Source: Adiantum capillus-veneris (lineage: Eukaryota; Streptophyta; Polypodiopsida; Polypodiales; Pteridaceae). Taken from it: a stretch of 64,000 nt of DNA. Shown here piece after piece: positions 47,737 to 58,733 of the stretch. The notes beneath the pieces were generated by a model, which was not told the origin of the DNA, did no database searches, and saw only the letters and a list, made by a program, of their open reading frames with translations. Made by a program: the position numbers and the translations under genes. Positions within the stretch are counted from its first letter, which is position 1. Each line of letters opens with the position of its first letter. The DNA lies in assembly GCA_014529385.2 (NCBI GenBank), contig CM043962.1, forward strand, positions 125,158,470 through 125,222,469. Reading direction: 5' to 3'.

Positions 47737-48630
47737 TCAACGAAGGATTTGTGGGCCTTGAGCTAGTTCTTGCTGCATAGTGAGAGGAGGCGGTCTCGGG
47801 GGATATATGTCTCCCGGAAGTCGCCTTGGATGTGGACAATTGTACATGCCATGGCCCATTTCATTGCAATTCCAACATCGCAACTCTTGAGCTTGTCTTC
47901 GTTGATTGCGATTCCCTTCTCTTGGTTGTCGTTGTTGAGGTAGACCCTGTACTAGATTCAGAGTGAGGTTCTCAAGCTGTTGAGTTAGCCTTTGTAAAAC
48001 CTCTTGTTGAGAGTTATCTCCTATTTGTGAATATTGTGCAAGAGGGGCCCTAATTGGTGCTTCCATGGTTTTTGAAGACTCCCTCTCACTCACTTCATTC
48101 AAACCCCTTGCTCTATGTGCTTGGAAGTGTAGTTTTCTAAACTTGATGATGGCTACCTCACGTGCTTCTGCGAAGGTGGATGGGAATTTTAGCTCTACTT
48201 TAGCCTTTAAAAGTGGATACAAGCCAACCATGAATCTCTCTTTTTTTAGAAATTTAGGTGCACCACCATGATTTTCTAATGTACCCTCCCACCTACCCCA
48301 TAGATTGACAAAGGTTGCTTCATAAGAGGGAAAGTCTTCAAGTGATACCTGCTTATGTCCAATAAGACATTTCCATAGTCCTTCAGAAGTATCACCTTGC
48401 CCGAACTTGGAGAGGAATCTTGCTCGCAGTCTCTCCCAGTTGGACTTGATTTGGGGTTGCAAGGTCTCATACCATGCTTTAGCTTCTGCTTTTAGAACCA
48501 ACGGGAAGGCTCGTAGCTTTACTTCCTCTTCATCTCTCCCGGATATGAGATGTGCCATCTCCAAGTTGTCAAGAAACTCTTGCGCATATTCCCCACTTCT
48601 TGCATAGAACGTGGGAAAAGAACTTGACAT
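47737..48630 (-). pseudogene. gag: G2 Gag protein
   Basis: 297 codons starting MSSSFPTFYARSGEYAQEF. It has the retrotransposon Gag core (FPLVLKAEAKAWYETL, RFLSKFGQ, FMVGLYPLLK) and a CCHC knuckle CWNCNEMGHGMYNC near its C terminus. The ORF is open along its length, so Gag is the best preserved part of G2. In an intact element it would form the particle and bind RNA. Confidence 0.88.
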
Positions 48631-48659
48631 TTTGTTTAGACTTTTTGAACATTTTTAAA

Positions 48660-51360
48660 AAAGAAACTTTTCTCTTACGGGCCGCACAAGATTGTTGACA
48701 CTATAAATCTGATTACATTAAAATGAAGATGTACACATCCATTGTTAATTCGTACTTTATCATAGGTAGAATAAATGGATTAATTGAAGCATTGATTTCA
48801 TTGAGGTGAGTGGATCCAAATATCCTCCTTATGATAGATTGAAACCTAAACTTAGTTGCAATGATTATATGAATGGATTGTCGAGCAATAGGCCTAAAAG
48901 GTTCATTGTTTTGATCATGATTCATGTGCTACTCCTCGTTGTTGGTTTGAAGACCTCGTTCCTTCAGATGGCCCTTGAGCACCCCTTCACCACTCCTTGT
49001 TCCTGCCTTTATAACCAAAAGAAAATGTGAACATCAAAAGAAGTTTCATAATTGATGATTGGAAGTATAATTGGATTGGGTGATGCCAGTATTTCTCTAA
49101 GTCTTTCTGCACCAAACATAAAAACAATGCGTTGCTAGAAAAAGACTTTTCTATCTATGTGAACATTTACTCTAATGTGTTGTGAAAAATGAAATGGATA
49201 GATGGGAACTCCATTGTTCATTAAAAATTTGAAGGTAACTTGGAAATATGTTCCTCAGTGGGGGCACCACTTTATGAGGGCGAGCTTTTTGAAATGGGGC
49301 CTCTAAACCCAAACCAATCGGCCTACCCTCACAAAATGTTCGTAAAGAGGTACTCACACTACTTGGGGCACCACCTTCTTTTGGGAGTGGAGAAGGAAAC
49401 CAATCAAAATAACACTTGCACTCACCCACTCAAGCAACACACTTTGAAAACCCCCTTACTCTATATACACTTTGGACACTTGAACACCATCAACGATTAT
49501 GCAACCCAATGCCCTGCATCAAATGAAATATGCAATTTGTGGAATAGCATGCACCTTCTCCCCATAATACATCCAAACTCCTCCTCTCTCAAGCACTCAT
49601 AAAAAAATCATGCGCACAAGACTTGCCTCTCAAACACACAAGAGAATCACTTACATCAAACTAACACACTTTGCATAGAGAGCTCATCTCCATCTATGCA
49701 ATGTCGTGACACAAATAAAATCACCATGAGAGGTAGACACATGCATATGTAATGAAGCAAAAGAGAGTTGGAATGAGAAATTTATTTATACCAATTGAAT
49801 AAGTGTGGAGAAACAAACCAATGGTAAATTGAGAATAGAACACTAACTTGATTTCTCACACACCTTTTTAGGGGAGGACAGACGCTGGCTAACCATCACG
49901 AATTGTGACACTTGAAAGTTTTTGAAGATGATTTAATGATCATTAACATAACCATGAGAGAGATCATGATGTATTTACAAGTTATTGAGGTGCTACAAAT
50001 GATTTATTGGGTTGATGGAGTAAGAGATTGTAGAACAGAAAGAGTGGAGGATAGAGTTGCACTTCCTCCAAAGAGGAGGGTTAGGAGGGAGGATGTGAAA
50101 GAGGGAGAGTTGGGGTTTTCTATACTATTGATCAAGCAACAACATGAAGTTGAAAATATAGGTGTGTGTCCTTGAGTCTCTCCAAGGGGGGCTATTTATA
50201 GTTGTGTAGGAGTGGGATTATGCTACACTTAATTAGGGTGAGTGATTAGCCCTAATTAAGTGTCCTTTGACCACTCATTGAATATTGGACATAAAAGGGA
50301 CAATTTATTCACCAAAAATATCATTTTAGACCGTGAAGGCTCCATAGGGGTGCATAATGTAGGTGGGCCCCACCATGAATCCCTACGGGTTGCTCCTGCG
50401 GGGTATCTCAACTTGTCTGTCTTGGCATTTAGAAAGCATCTTTAGGTTGGTCCCATCACATGCAAGTGACCTTGAACACTCATTGCTCTTCTAGAAGATG
50501 AGTAGGGGAAAAATAAGATCTCACCCTCTTGATTTACTTGATTTACAGTTCCCTTTTGTTGCGAATCTAACAGATTTACACTATTTTGACAATAACTTTT
50601 TACCTGTAGCTCGGAATGACATGTTTCAAAAGGAAAATTTGACCTTCTCAACATGTTTGATATGAATTTGGACTATTCTTCACTCCCATGCACCAAGGAA
50701 TTCGGTTTGGAAGGTCCACACTAGGCTAGGGAACCTTTTGTTTCCAAGTCTTCTTGTATGGGCCCTTTGCTTGTATGCATCCAAGGGGAATCATGCTTTT
50801 TCAAAAGGCTATGATGCTTAAACAAATAGAGGAGGGACCAATATTATTTTCTTGTGAAAATAATATACAATTGGAGTCTTTTTGAAAGGAGAAAAACTAT
50901 ATGTATATTCTTAAGAGATATTGGGCCACCTATGTAGGGGGCATAGAAGACTTGTAGAGATGGACCATAATCTTTGGTAAAGACAAGTGGAGAGCTGATT
51001 TCCATGGTAATTTATCTATATGGGATGGCAGATGGATATATTATTTATCTACTACTAATTCACAAGAGGTAAGAAAGTTTGGGGGTAGATAGTTGGTTAT
51101 TGTATGCTCACTTTTATTTACAAAGAAAAAAAGAAAAGGGTGGTAATATAAATATATGACTAAGGTGACATTTTTGGGAAGAGTACAATGTATGTGTCGC
51201 CGCAAAGGTTAAACGAAGAGGGGGAATTTACTCTAGATAACTTAATAGCGTAGAAAAATATATATACATATGAGGAAGAGGACGTTGAGTAGGCTGAAAA
51301 ATGTTGCAAAAAGATGGTTACCATTTAATGCCACTCAGTAGGTTAGGAGTAGCTAAGGGC
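48660..51360. other. unassigned; possible G2 leader or LTR region
   Basis: No coding sequence recognised; a plus-strand frame at 49240-49602 is open for 120 codons but has no family features. A perfect 14-bp inverted repeat, ACACTTAATTAGGG and its complement with an 11-bp loop, lies at 50225-50263, beside a GGGCTATTTATAG box. This could be promoter-proximal LTR DNA of G2, but no second copy exists here to define an LTR. Confidence 0.4.
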
Positions 51361-51389
51361 TCTTTGAGGCTCTCTTGGCCAAGCTCCTT

Positions 51390-51845
51390 CTACACTTCCT
51401 TCTCCTCCATCTTTGTTACTCCCACTTGGTGACTTTCAAACTCCATGCCAATCCAAATGTCATCATCATCACTGGACTCCCCTTCAAATGGATCCTCAAA
51501 TGTTCCTCTCAACTTCTCACATGCTTTTTGTAATCGCCCAATGCTTTTCCTGCTTGAACATGACTTCCGCTTGTCCCCTTTATGAGTATCCAACCATTCA
51601 TATGCATTCTCCAAGTCATCCTCAAAATCAGTTAGCCTTTGTAATGCATTCCTCATTTCCCCCAAATCTAATGCTTTATGCACTTTATGGATTATTCTAT
51701 GAAACTTTGTGCATAAATCAACCATACACCATTTCCTACATGCATCTTTCATTGAGCATTCATCAACCGCACATGGACAGTCATCCGCTTCATGCTTCCT
51801 ACTCATATAAATCTTACACTTCTTCTTCTTGTTTTTACCCCCCAT
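51390..51845 (-). CDS. hypothetical Cys-rich protein
   Basis: 151 codons. The N terminus is basic (GGKNKKKK) and followed by a Cys/His cluster, CKIYMSRKHEADDCPC then CSMKDACRKWCMVDLC, which looks zinc-binding. The middle is likely helical, and the C-terminal part has a run of acidic residues (GESSDDDD). The ATG overlaps the stop of an upstream 60-codon frame (51845-52027) as TAATG, a spacing also seen in termination-reinitiation arrangements. I recognise no family. It sits inside the hAT span between G2 and the RING fragment and could be a captured gene or a transposon accessory ORF. Confidence 0.4.
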   Translation of the reverse strand: MGGKNKKKKCKIYMSRKHEADDCPCAVDECSMKDACRKWCMVDLCTKFHRIIHKVHKALDLGEMRNALQRLTDFEDDLENAYEWLDTHKGDKRKSCSSRKSIGRLQKACEKLRGTFEDPFEGESSDDDDIWIGMEFESHQVGVTKMEEKEV

Positions 51846-52193
51846 TACTTCGATTCTTCTTGAAAACCTTGTGATAAAATGTTACCTTCTTGTGGTTGCA
51901 AATCAGATTCCATCTCTGCAATTAAGATTTCTCCTTGTATTCTAATAATCTTTTTTGTTCTGCTTTGCAAACTGTTTGCCTTCTTGTAACTGTCATCATA
52001 ACTACTACTCGGTAATCTTCTTGGCACTCGTCAATCCCACAAGAGAGAGTAAATCCGACCATGAAGACGCTTTATAAGCACCGTGATTGCCAGTGTTTAA
52101 TGATTGGTTTAGCTGAGCAGTTTTGTACACAGATTCTGACAATTCTTCTGACATTTCACTTTGACAACCATACAAATTCAGCCTACTACACAC
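51845..52193 (-). CDS. two small hypothetical frames upstream
   Basis: Minus-strand frames at 52005-52193 (62 codons) and 51845-52027 (60 codons) overlap each other and lead into the Cys-rich ORF. They have mixed composition and no motif. They may be exons or broken parts of the same gene, or chance. Confidence 0.25.
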
Positions 52194-52599
52194 GCATCAT
52201 TTCAGCAACACACACACTTCGAATTGAACGTTTTTGCACTTGTATTGTACTTAGAACATGGAATACACAGAGAGAATGAAACAGAAATACGACAACTAAT
52301 CTAAATTTTGCATTCGACAAAATGCTGTATCTGACAACTAGAATTCCACCATTACACAGAAAATTCAGCCATCCCATCACGCTACATAACTGAATGGATT
52401 TCTTCCTCACATGAAAGAGAGAAAACGACCCTTAACTTCCAAGATCCCAAAAGTCACTTAAAATAGACTACGGTTCACACCTTTGTCAAAAGTAATCCTC
52501 CTAAGGTCTAACTCTAACAACAGCAAGTGAATCCAATACCTGTACAAGGGACATACATCAGCCACCTTGTCTTGCATTTGGAGTTGGTCGCCTCGTCTA

Positions 52600-52764
52600 C
52601 TTCAAATGCATTCTCATCTTCCCAATGTCCAGTATGCTACAAGAATTGATGGATGGAGTGGATACTATACATTGACATGTGGTCATTATTATCATTTAGT
52701 TTGTCTTATTCATTTGATGCAAAACAGTAGTCGATGCGCAATCTGTCCACAAGATATTCCACAG
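52600..52764 (+). pseudogene. RING-H2-like fragment with frameshift
   Basis: In one plus-strand frame the sequence reads SSQCPVCYKN (about 52616-52645). In the next frame it continues LTCGHYYHLVCLIHL and RCAICPQDIPQ to 52764. Together these give CxxC, CxHxxHxxC and CxxC, the ligand order of a RING-H2 finger, as in plant E3 ubiquitin ligases; the third-ligand region is less certain. A frameshift separates the first pair. The fragment ends exactly where hAT transposase sequence of the opposite strand begins (52765). Confidence 0.55.
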
Positions 52765-53913
52765 GAACCGAGTTTCAGCAGGAAGTTTCAGCATCACTGA
52801 CATGCGCATCCTATATAAATCGAGCACTCTTTGTCGTTTCAAGATAAATTTTACAACCTGACGTACTGTATCAATTATTTTGGCGAACCATGTGGTTTCT
52901 TTGCTAGTGTACCAATCTTTTAGCACGAAGTTCAAGATGTGTGTATTACAACCATTGGCAAAAATGTGTGAAAAGCACTTCTTTATTAATTGACTGGCAT
53001 TTTTACAATTCTTTGCGTTGTCCATGACTACTTGAACGACATGTTCGGCACCAATTTCTTTAATTACATTAATTAAGATCTTAGAAATGTATTTTCCACT
53101 TTTAATTGCACCAGAACTATCAATCGCCTTTATAAACATTTCTCCCCTTGGACAAACTAGCATTACATTGATCAACGGTCTTCTCTAACCATTTGACTAG
53201 CCATCACTCACAATTGTACATCCTGAAAGCGAAATATTTCCAAGTATTATTTTGCCAACACGCTCTTTGACTTTGATGTAACATTTGTCCAAGAAAACAT
53301 TTCTTATCGTGTGATAAGAAGGAGCTGAAAATCCTGGACCAAACTCACCAATTTTCTTCCAAGTAGTCTTCCAATGATTGCTGTCTACCATGACCAAAGC
53401 ACTTCCAGTAAAGAATATTGCTTTGGCGAGTGCTCTTTGTGCTTCTTCTAGAGACTGCACTCGAAAGATTTGATGTAATGATTTTTGACGCATTTGACAA
53501 AGTCCACCTTCATTGTGACGTTTAAAAGGAACACTACCTAGAATTTCCTCTCCTTGCGCAGGTTGTTCTCCAAGGTTAGTTGATGTCACTATAGGATCTA
53601 CGGAGTTAATATTTGTCTTTGGGAACTCTTGACTCGAAGACACAGAGCTATATATATGTTGTCTCTTGCCACCCTTTTTGGCGAGCTCTTTTCTCAAACG
53701 CTTTGCAACTGCAGGTACCTAAGAATGTTCATATTTCTTACAACTGTTTTTAGCGCTACCCAGAAAATGATCCCCAATACGTGGTGCACCGCCTGATTTT
53801 GTTGTGTGACAAAATTTACATTGCCACTCCATATATCGGCCGCATATGTTGTGAGCATAATCCCACTCATTCTTTGGCTTCTTCGTACCACTTGTGCCCA
53901 CATTTTGCTCCAT
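52765..53913 (-). pseudogene. hAT transposase, BED finger and DUF659-like region
   Basis: From 53913: a BED-type finger (CKFCHTT, then DHFLGSAKNSCK), a stop, then the frame at 53697-53197 with AKKGGKRQHIY and FFTGSALVMVDS, ending at SGCTIVSDG followed by a stop. The frame from 53175 continues INVMLVCPRGEMFIKAIDSS, VVQVVMDNAKNCKNAS, CNTHILNFVLKDW and LPAETRF. This is the order of plant hAT transposases of the DUF659 class, with the first catalytic Asp region around SDG and the second near VMDNA. The C-terminal dimerisation region is missing at 52765. Confidence 0.85.
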
Positions 53914-55082
53914 TGCTTTTACATTAAAACTGAAGAGAAAAGAACAAGATGTTCATTTTTTGAAATATTTTTCTTATTTTCAATATATAATATAATTTAA
54001 AAAACATTCAATATGACAGTAACCATGATGCACAATATGATATTTTCAATGCACACTAGTCAATCCACATATCGATCACCTATATTGTGAGCAACCATAC
54101 ACATTGCAATGTAGTCTTTGCATGTCATAATAACTATAACAATGCTATGATCTCTCTATGGAATTATTATTATAATGATTATTTATATGTCCACTTTGAT
54201 TTGCAAACAATAAGACACATCTAATTTCATTTGCTACAAAAAAAAAACGAAAGCAATAAAATATATGATTGGTCATTTCATGCACTAATAATCTATCGTA
54301 ATACATAATGCACTCTCTGTATAAACCAATGCATGAACTAACGCAAATAAATCTTCAATATAATCACTCAATTGAGGACTACTTGTACCTAGTAAAGGAT
54401 TGTAGCCCACCCATGCAACCAATTCAGTATATAAAAGCTATTTTAACCCAATCAAGGATTATAGCTCTTATATTGTGGAGTGACAAGTGTAAATCAACTC
54501 AAATGCAAGACTTCAAGGATCTTTATACGGACAGTACACATGTAAAGGACATCCGACCCTTGACTATTGACTCGTCATTTACATATGCTCATCTTCTAAA
54601 ACCAATTACAACCCTCATTTGTACCAATGGCTTCTTCGCAAAGAGCATGATTCTCCAAGTTTTCAGTTGTTTGGTTTCATACCTTTATATCGGTAAACGA
54701 ACCAAATTTTTTTAGAAGTGGTTACCGAATTAAGAATCACGTTCAGCCCAAAAAAAGGACCTGTGACTTTGTAACCTTAGGTCAATTCACAAGAAGATAA
54801 CTATACCCGGCACTCGGATACACTCCCCAAGGATTTGCCTAGCCAAAAGACCGGGGTTAGCACACTTTTTACTATATATAATTACTCCTGCCGGGATTTT
54901 TTATTTTCTCGGCGGGCCCGCCGTGGAAATGAAAAAGCCCGGAGGGCTAACCAGCTCTATAGGTTTTTGCAAGTCAAAATCAAAGTCACGTTAACAATGA
55001 ACATGATCACATGATTTTTTTGTGTAAATACTAGAGTTATTTACATAATCACCTGATCGTGATTACGTTAATTAAATCCGTG

Positions 55083-56802
55083 GCTAGTATACAACCGATA
55101 GCAAAATTGGAAGCATCTACACGTACGTGGAATATCTTATTCCAATCTGGAGCTTTCAATATTGGAGCTGAGGTGAGAGCTTGCTTAAGCTTCATGAAGG
55201 ATTCTTCACATGCCTACGTTCACTCAAAGTGTGTAATCAAGCTATACATGCGTTTTGCGATTATAGCGTACATGTAGATGAACCGTCGGCAATATCCACA
55301 ATGCCCCATGAAGGTTTGTACCCCCTTGATTGTTGTTGGTCTAGGCAAATCAGCAATGACATGAATTTTGTCAATATTAGTAGCTATGCCACTTTTAGAC
55401 ACTATATCTCCAAGAATTTTCCCTTGTTTGCCCATAAATGTATAAAGTCTACATTTTTCGAATACCTTTTTGAGGTGTTCAAAATGACCAATCCGGATTG
55501 ATGAATGTATACATACATCATCCATATATACTTCTAAGAGTTTTCTAAGATATTCTTTAAAAGCATGGCTCATCAACCTTTGAAATGTGGCTGGAGTATT
55601 AGTTAACCCAAACGGCATAATCCAATAGGCAAAAATACTCCATTCTGTCGCAAAAGTAGTTTTATGTTGATCTTTTGGGTCAACCAACAGTTTATTGTAT
55701 CCCAAAAAGCCATCTAAGAAGCTGTAAGCTTCTTTTCCTATAACTCGTTCTAAAACATGCTCAGTGATTATAAGAGGAAATTTGTCTCTAATGGCAGCTG
55801 CATTCACCTTTTTGAGATTAACACACACTCGTAATTTTCCATTCTTCTTAGGTACTACCGCAATCGGAGACACCGAATCTGTGTGTTCAATTTTGTAAAT
55901 GTATTCGGCTTCCTTTAGTTTTTCAATCTCTTATTTTATCTTCCTGGCAAATGTTTCATTATACATGTATGGCCTTTTTCTACTTGGTCTCGCATCATCT
56001 CTCATGGGTATGGTATGTTGATAGATTTTTGGATCAACACCGTTGAGATCCTTGTAAGACCAAGCAAAGATATCTCGGTACTCCGTTAGCAAGCTCAGCA
56101 AGAGCTCTTCTTCTTCTTCTGTTAGGTCATTCTCAATGTAAGCAAGTCTAGGCTCTTATCCTAGTTCAACAAGGTCTATCTTTTTAGCATTTTCAGGCCC
56201 TTCGTAGGACTCGCCCTGTTTACGTAGTTCCCTAACAGGTTGTTCGACTATGATTTTTCGATCTTGGAGAGTATAGTTTTTGTAATGGGATGGAACACTC
56301 ATTACATCCTTACCATCCTCTTCTATGGTTTCCATTTCGATCGTATGTATCTCCTTTAGTGTTTTTTCAACCCTTGCTATTTCTTTTTCCGCTCGACTCG
56401 GGCATGAGTGGTTTTTTATCCTGTGGGTTTGCTTGAGTATCTTTCCTTGATTTTCTCGATGTTTTAGACATTTCTGAATTTTTGTTTGAAGGATATCTGC
56501 CAGTGATTTTGTCCTTGACACAATCATTTTCATCTATCTGTATCAAGAACTGTGTTCTACTAGAGACTGATGGCATAGGTCGTGTTTTCATGTTTCTGGT
56601 GTCTCTTTTTTGGCTATACCATTTTTGTCTTTTTGATTTCTGGTTGGGAAAGTCAAAAAACTTTTCCTCCCCTCCTTTCAAGAGTAGCTTAGCTCTCACA
56701 TGTTCTTTTTCTTATCCTGAACCTTCTGAGGTAGCTGAGTGTTCATCTAACTCATCTCTTGCATCGTAATAGAGGTCTGAAAAGATTTGTTGAGCTTTCA
56801 TC
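55083..56802 (-). pseudogene. pol: gypsy H linker and RT, source copy
   Basis: From 56802: a Lys/Ser/Arg-rich linker (ORFs 56699-56367 and 56533-56156), then ENDLTEEEEELLLSLL and YRDIFAWSYKDLNGVDP, a region typical just before gypsy RT, then the RT core 55873-55220 with KLRVCVNLKKVN, FGLTNTPATFQRLM and YMDD. After a stop (55220-55222) it continues ILKAPDWNKIFHVRVDAS and GCILA up to the hAT. At least three stops interrupt it. Upstream on the minus strand the copia element separates it from the protease region. Confidence 0.9.
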
Positions 56803-56943
56803 TGTTGGAGCTATACATGGCTCACTCTACTGAACTTGGTCTCACCTATATATTTGTATCTTGTCCTCAATATGAATCAGTCTTTGGGAGCGTATATGGT
56901 GTGTCTCTTGTCTCGTCTCTCTCTTTCTCTCTACATCTCAACA
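56803..56943 (+). repeat. 5' LTR of copia K
   Basis: TGTTGGAGC...CTCAACA, 141 bp. It contains a TATA-like CTATATATTT (56846-56855) and a CT-rich 3' half. It is very short for an LTR and still holds a plausible promoter core. Confidence 0.96.
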
Positions 56944-56955
56944 TGGTATCAGAGC
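56944..56955 (+). promoter_or_regulatory. primer binding site of copia K
   Basis: TGGTATCAGAGC immediately after the LTR, a perfect initiator Met-tRNA site. A leader of about 710 bases, without a convincing ORF, separates it from gag. Confidence 0.95.
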
Positions 56956-57668
56956 GGTAACGATCACGCGCCGATTCAATTCATGGTGACACAACAGTAT
57001 GTGTATGCGATTCGCATGTAAGATTCAAAATTGCTACGAATTTTATTTTTGAGCGTTGATTCTTGTTAACTATGGTTGTTTTGTGTTAAGAAGAATATGA
57101 TTAGTGTTTTATGTGGCGTTTATTTCTAATCAATCTAATCGTTGATTACGTTTTCTTGTTGATGACACCGTGAACTTCATCTCAATTTTTCTTGCTGTTC
57201 TGCTCAAAAATTTTCTTGCTTTTCTTGTTCGTCTCCTTGAGCTCTTCGATTTGAGTTCTAGGTTTGCGTCAATCGGAGTTCGCAGCAGAAAGTTATGCTG
57301 TTTTTTTTGCAATTGAGCTTGACGCAGCTTTCTTCGTCCTACTTCTTCGTGAAGCGTCCGCGATCGTTTTTCTTATTTTGGCGTTAACTTTTTTGAGAAG
57401 CTTTAGCTTTTTGCTATTCGTATTGTGGCCGTCAATCTTGCGTCTCACGCCACTCTATTTTGAGGACTCGTTTATTATTAATGTCTCCTTTACCCTGCCT
57501 TTTTTGGGTGACGTCTCTCACATCTTTGGACGTTCCTTGAGCATCCTCCTTACGTTTATCGTTGACAGAACGCAGTACTCATATCTCTCTCATTCTCAAT
57601 TGCGGCCTTCACCATATATGGTGTGCAGATTCTGAGATCTTATCTTATACGTCTTCTCGCAACAAGAT

Positions 57669-58677
57669 ATGGCTATGAATATTCTCGTCAATGGCTTTCC
57701 TTCTGGCCAGCGTTCTGTTCCTCCTTTCCAAGGTCAAGTATTTCCAGGCTGGAAAGCAAAGATGTTCTTAATTCTTGAAGGCGATGAACTCTCCGATGTT
57801 GTTCTTGAAAATCGTGTTTGTCCGCCTCAGCCTGTTGATACGGATAATGATAATGTGCTTATCACTGAAGGACCTATATTCGAAGATTGGAATGTTGCCT
57901 ATACGGATTGGCAACGACGTGATAAAGGAGCTTGTTGGTATATTCTTTCTGCTCTTACTGATTCCCTTTTGCTTGATATGTATGAACTGCCTACTTCCCA
58001 CGACGTATGGAAGTACCTTATGAAATCTGTTACAGAAATACTTTATTTGAGAGGGTTTCTTAACAAGTTACAATATGAAGTTGGTACTGCCATGACGAGA
58101 CATATTGAATCTTTCAAATCTATTATTAATCAAATGCTGCCGGTGATCCTGTTCCACAAAAGCAACTGATTACACTTCTCCTTATACGGTGAAGGACTCT
58201 TCTTATGATAACATTGCTACTATTCTCTCTAATAAAGATGGTCTTGATTTCAACCAAGCTTTCATGTCTTTAATTGAATACTCTCAACGTCAAGAACGTC
58301 GAAATGCTGGTCACAATATAGCTATGATTTCAAAAGAGGAGACTGAGTCACAAAAGATGGAACGTGCTTTTTATGCTCGAAGGCGTCCATTTCAACGAGG
58401 AAACCGCAGAGGTGGCCGTCGCGGTAATATTTTCTCTCGTCTCAAATTTCCTAATAAGCAATGTTCTTACTGCAACAGAAATGGCCATACTGAAGATGAT
58501 TGTTGGACACGTCAATATGATGAAGAACACAATATTACCACAAAACAACCACGTTTATCTAGAGACTCTTCTTCTTCTTCTTGTGAATATTGTGGACGAT
58601 CTGATCATCCCACTCATATGTGCTATAAGCGTCGATTCGACACAGATCGGAATAGAGCATATGCTATTGAACATTGA
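57669..58677 (+). pseudogene. gag: copia K Gag with two zinc knuckles
   Basis: The first frame (57669-58167) starts MAMNILVNGFPSGQR and has WNVAYTDWQRRDKGACWYI and HDVWKYL, typical of copia Gag. Two frameshifts near 58134 and 58186 pass through DPVPQKQL to the second frame (58189-58677) with SYDNIATILSNKDGLDF. An Arg/Gly-rich stretch is followed by two CCHC knuckles, CSYCNRNGHTEDDC (58462-58503) and CEYCGRSDHPTHMC (58581-58622). Most copia Gags have one knuckle. Confidence 0.9.
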
Positions 58678-58733
58678 AACAAAATTGTACCAGAACAAGC
58701 TGTGTCCTATGTTCAGTTTCTCCAGAGAGAATA

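Larger units (their letters stand above)
45205..48630 (-). mobile_element. truncated Ty3/gypsy element G2
   Basis: Minus-strand gag, protease, RT and RNase H in order, ending abruptly at the junction with the left arm of the inverted duplication (45204/45205). Integrase and 3' LTR are absent. No 5' LTR or primer site could be recognised upstream of 48630. Its protein motifs differ from gypsy H, so it is a separate family. Confidence 0.85.
40541..55082 (-). mobile_element. hAT transposon in gypsy H, filled with later DNA
   Basis: The two ends are inverted: CAGGGATTTAATATTTACGT at 40541 and, on the minus strand at 55082, CACGGATTTAATTAACGTAA. The subterminal regions also resemble each other (GTGATCATG motifs, and GGGCTTTTCA followed by GC-rich CCCGCCG stretches). 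The flanks are GCTAGTAT (55083-55090) and GCTGTAT (40534-40540), an 8-bp hAT-type duplication with one base lost. The RNase H frame of gypsy H resumes across it. The transposase remnant (54000-52765) has a BED finger and DUF659-like region. The present span of 14.5 kb is far above normal hAT size because other DNA has been added inside. Confidence 0.75.
53152..57201 (-). repeat. right arm of 4050-bp inverted duplication
   Basis: Reverse complement of 41155-45204. Here both ends are in native context: the hAT transposase continues past 53152 and the copia element continues past 57201. This identifies it as the source copy. Spacer between the arms: 45205-53151 (7947 bp). Confidence 0.97.

Noticed and set aside
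41155-57201. Inverted arms as terminal repeats of one giant transposon
   Set aside because: The arm ends fall inside copia and hAT coding/leader DNA and have no flanking target duplication.
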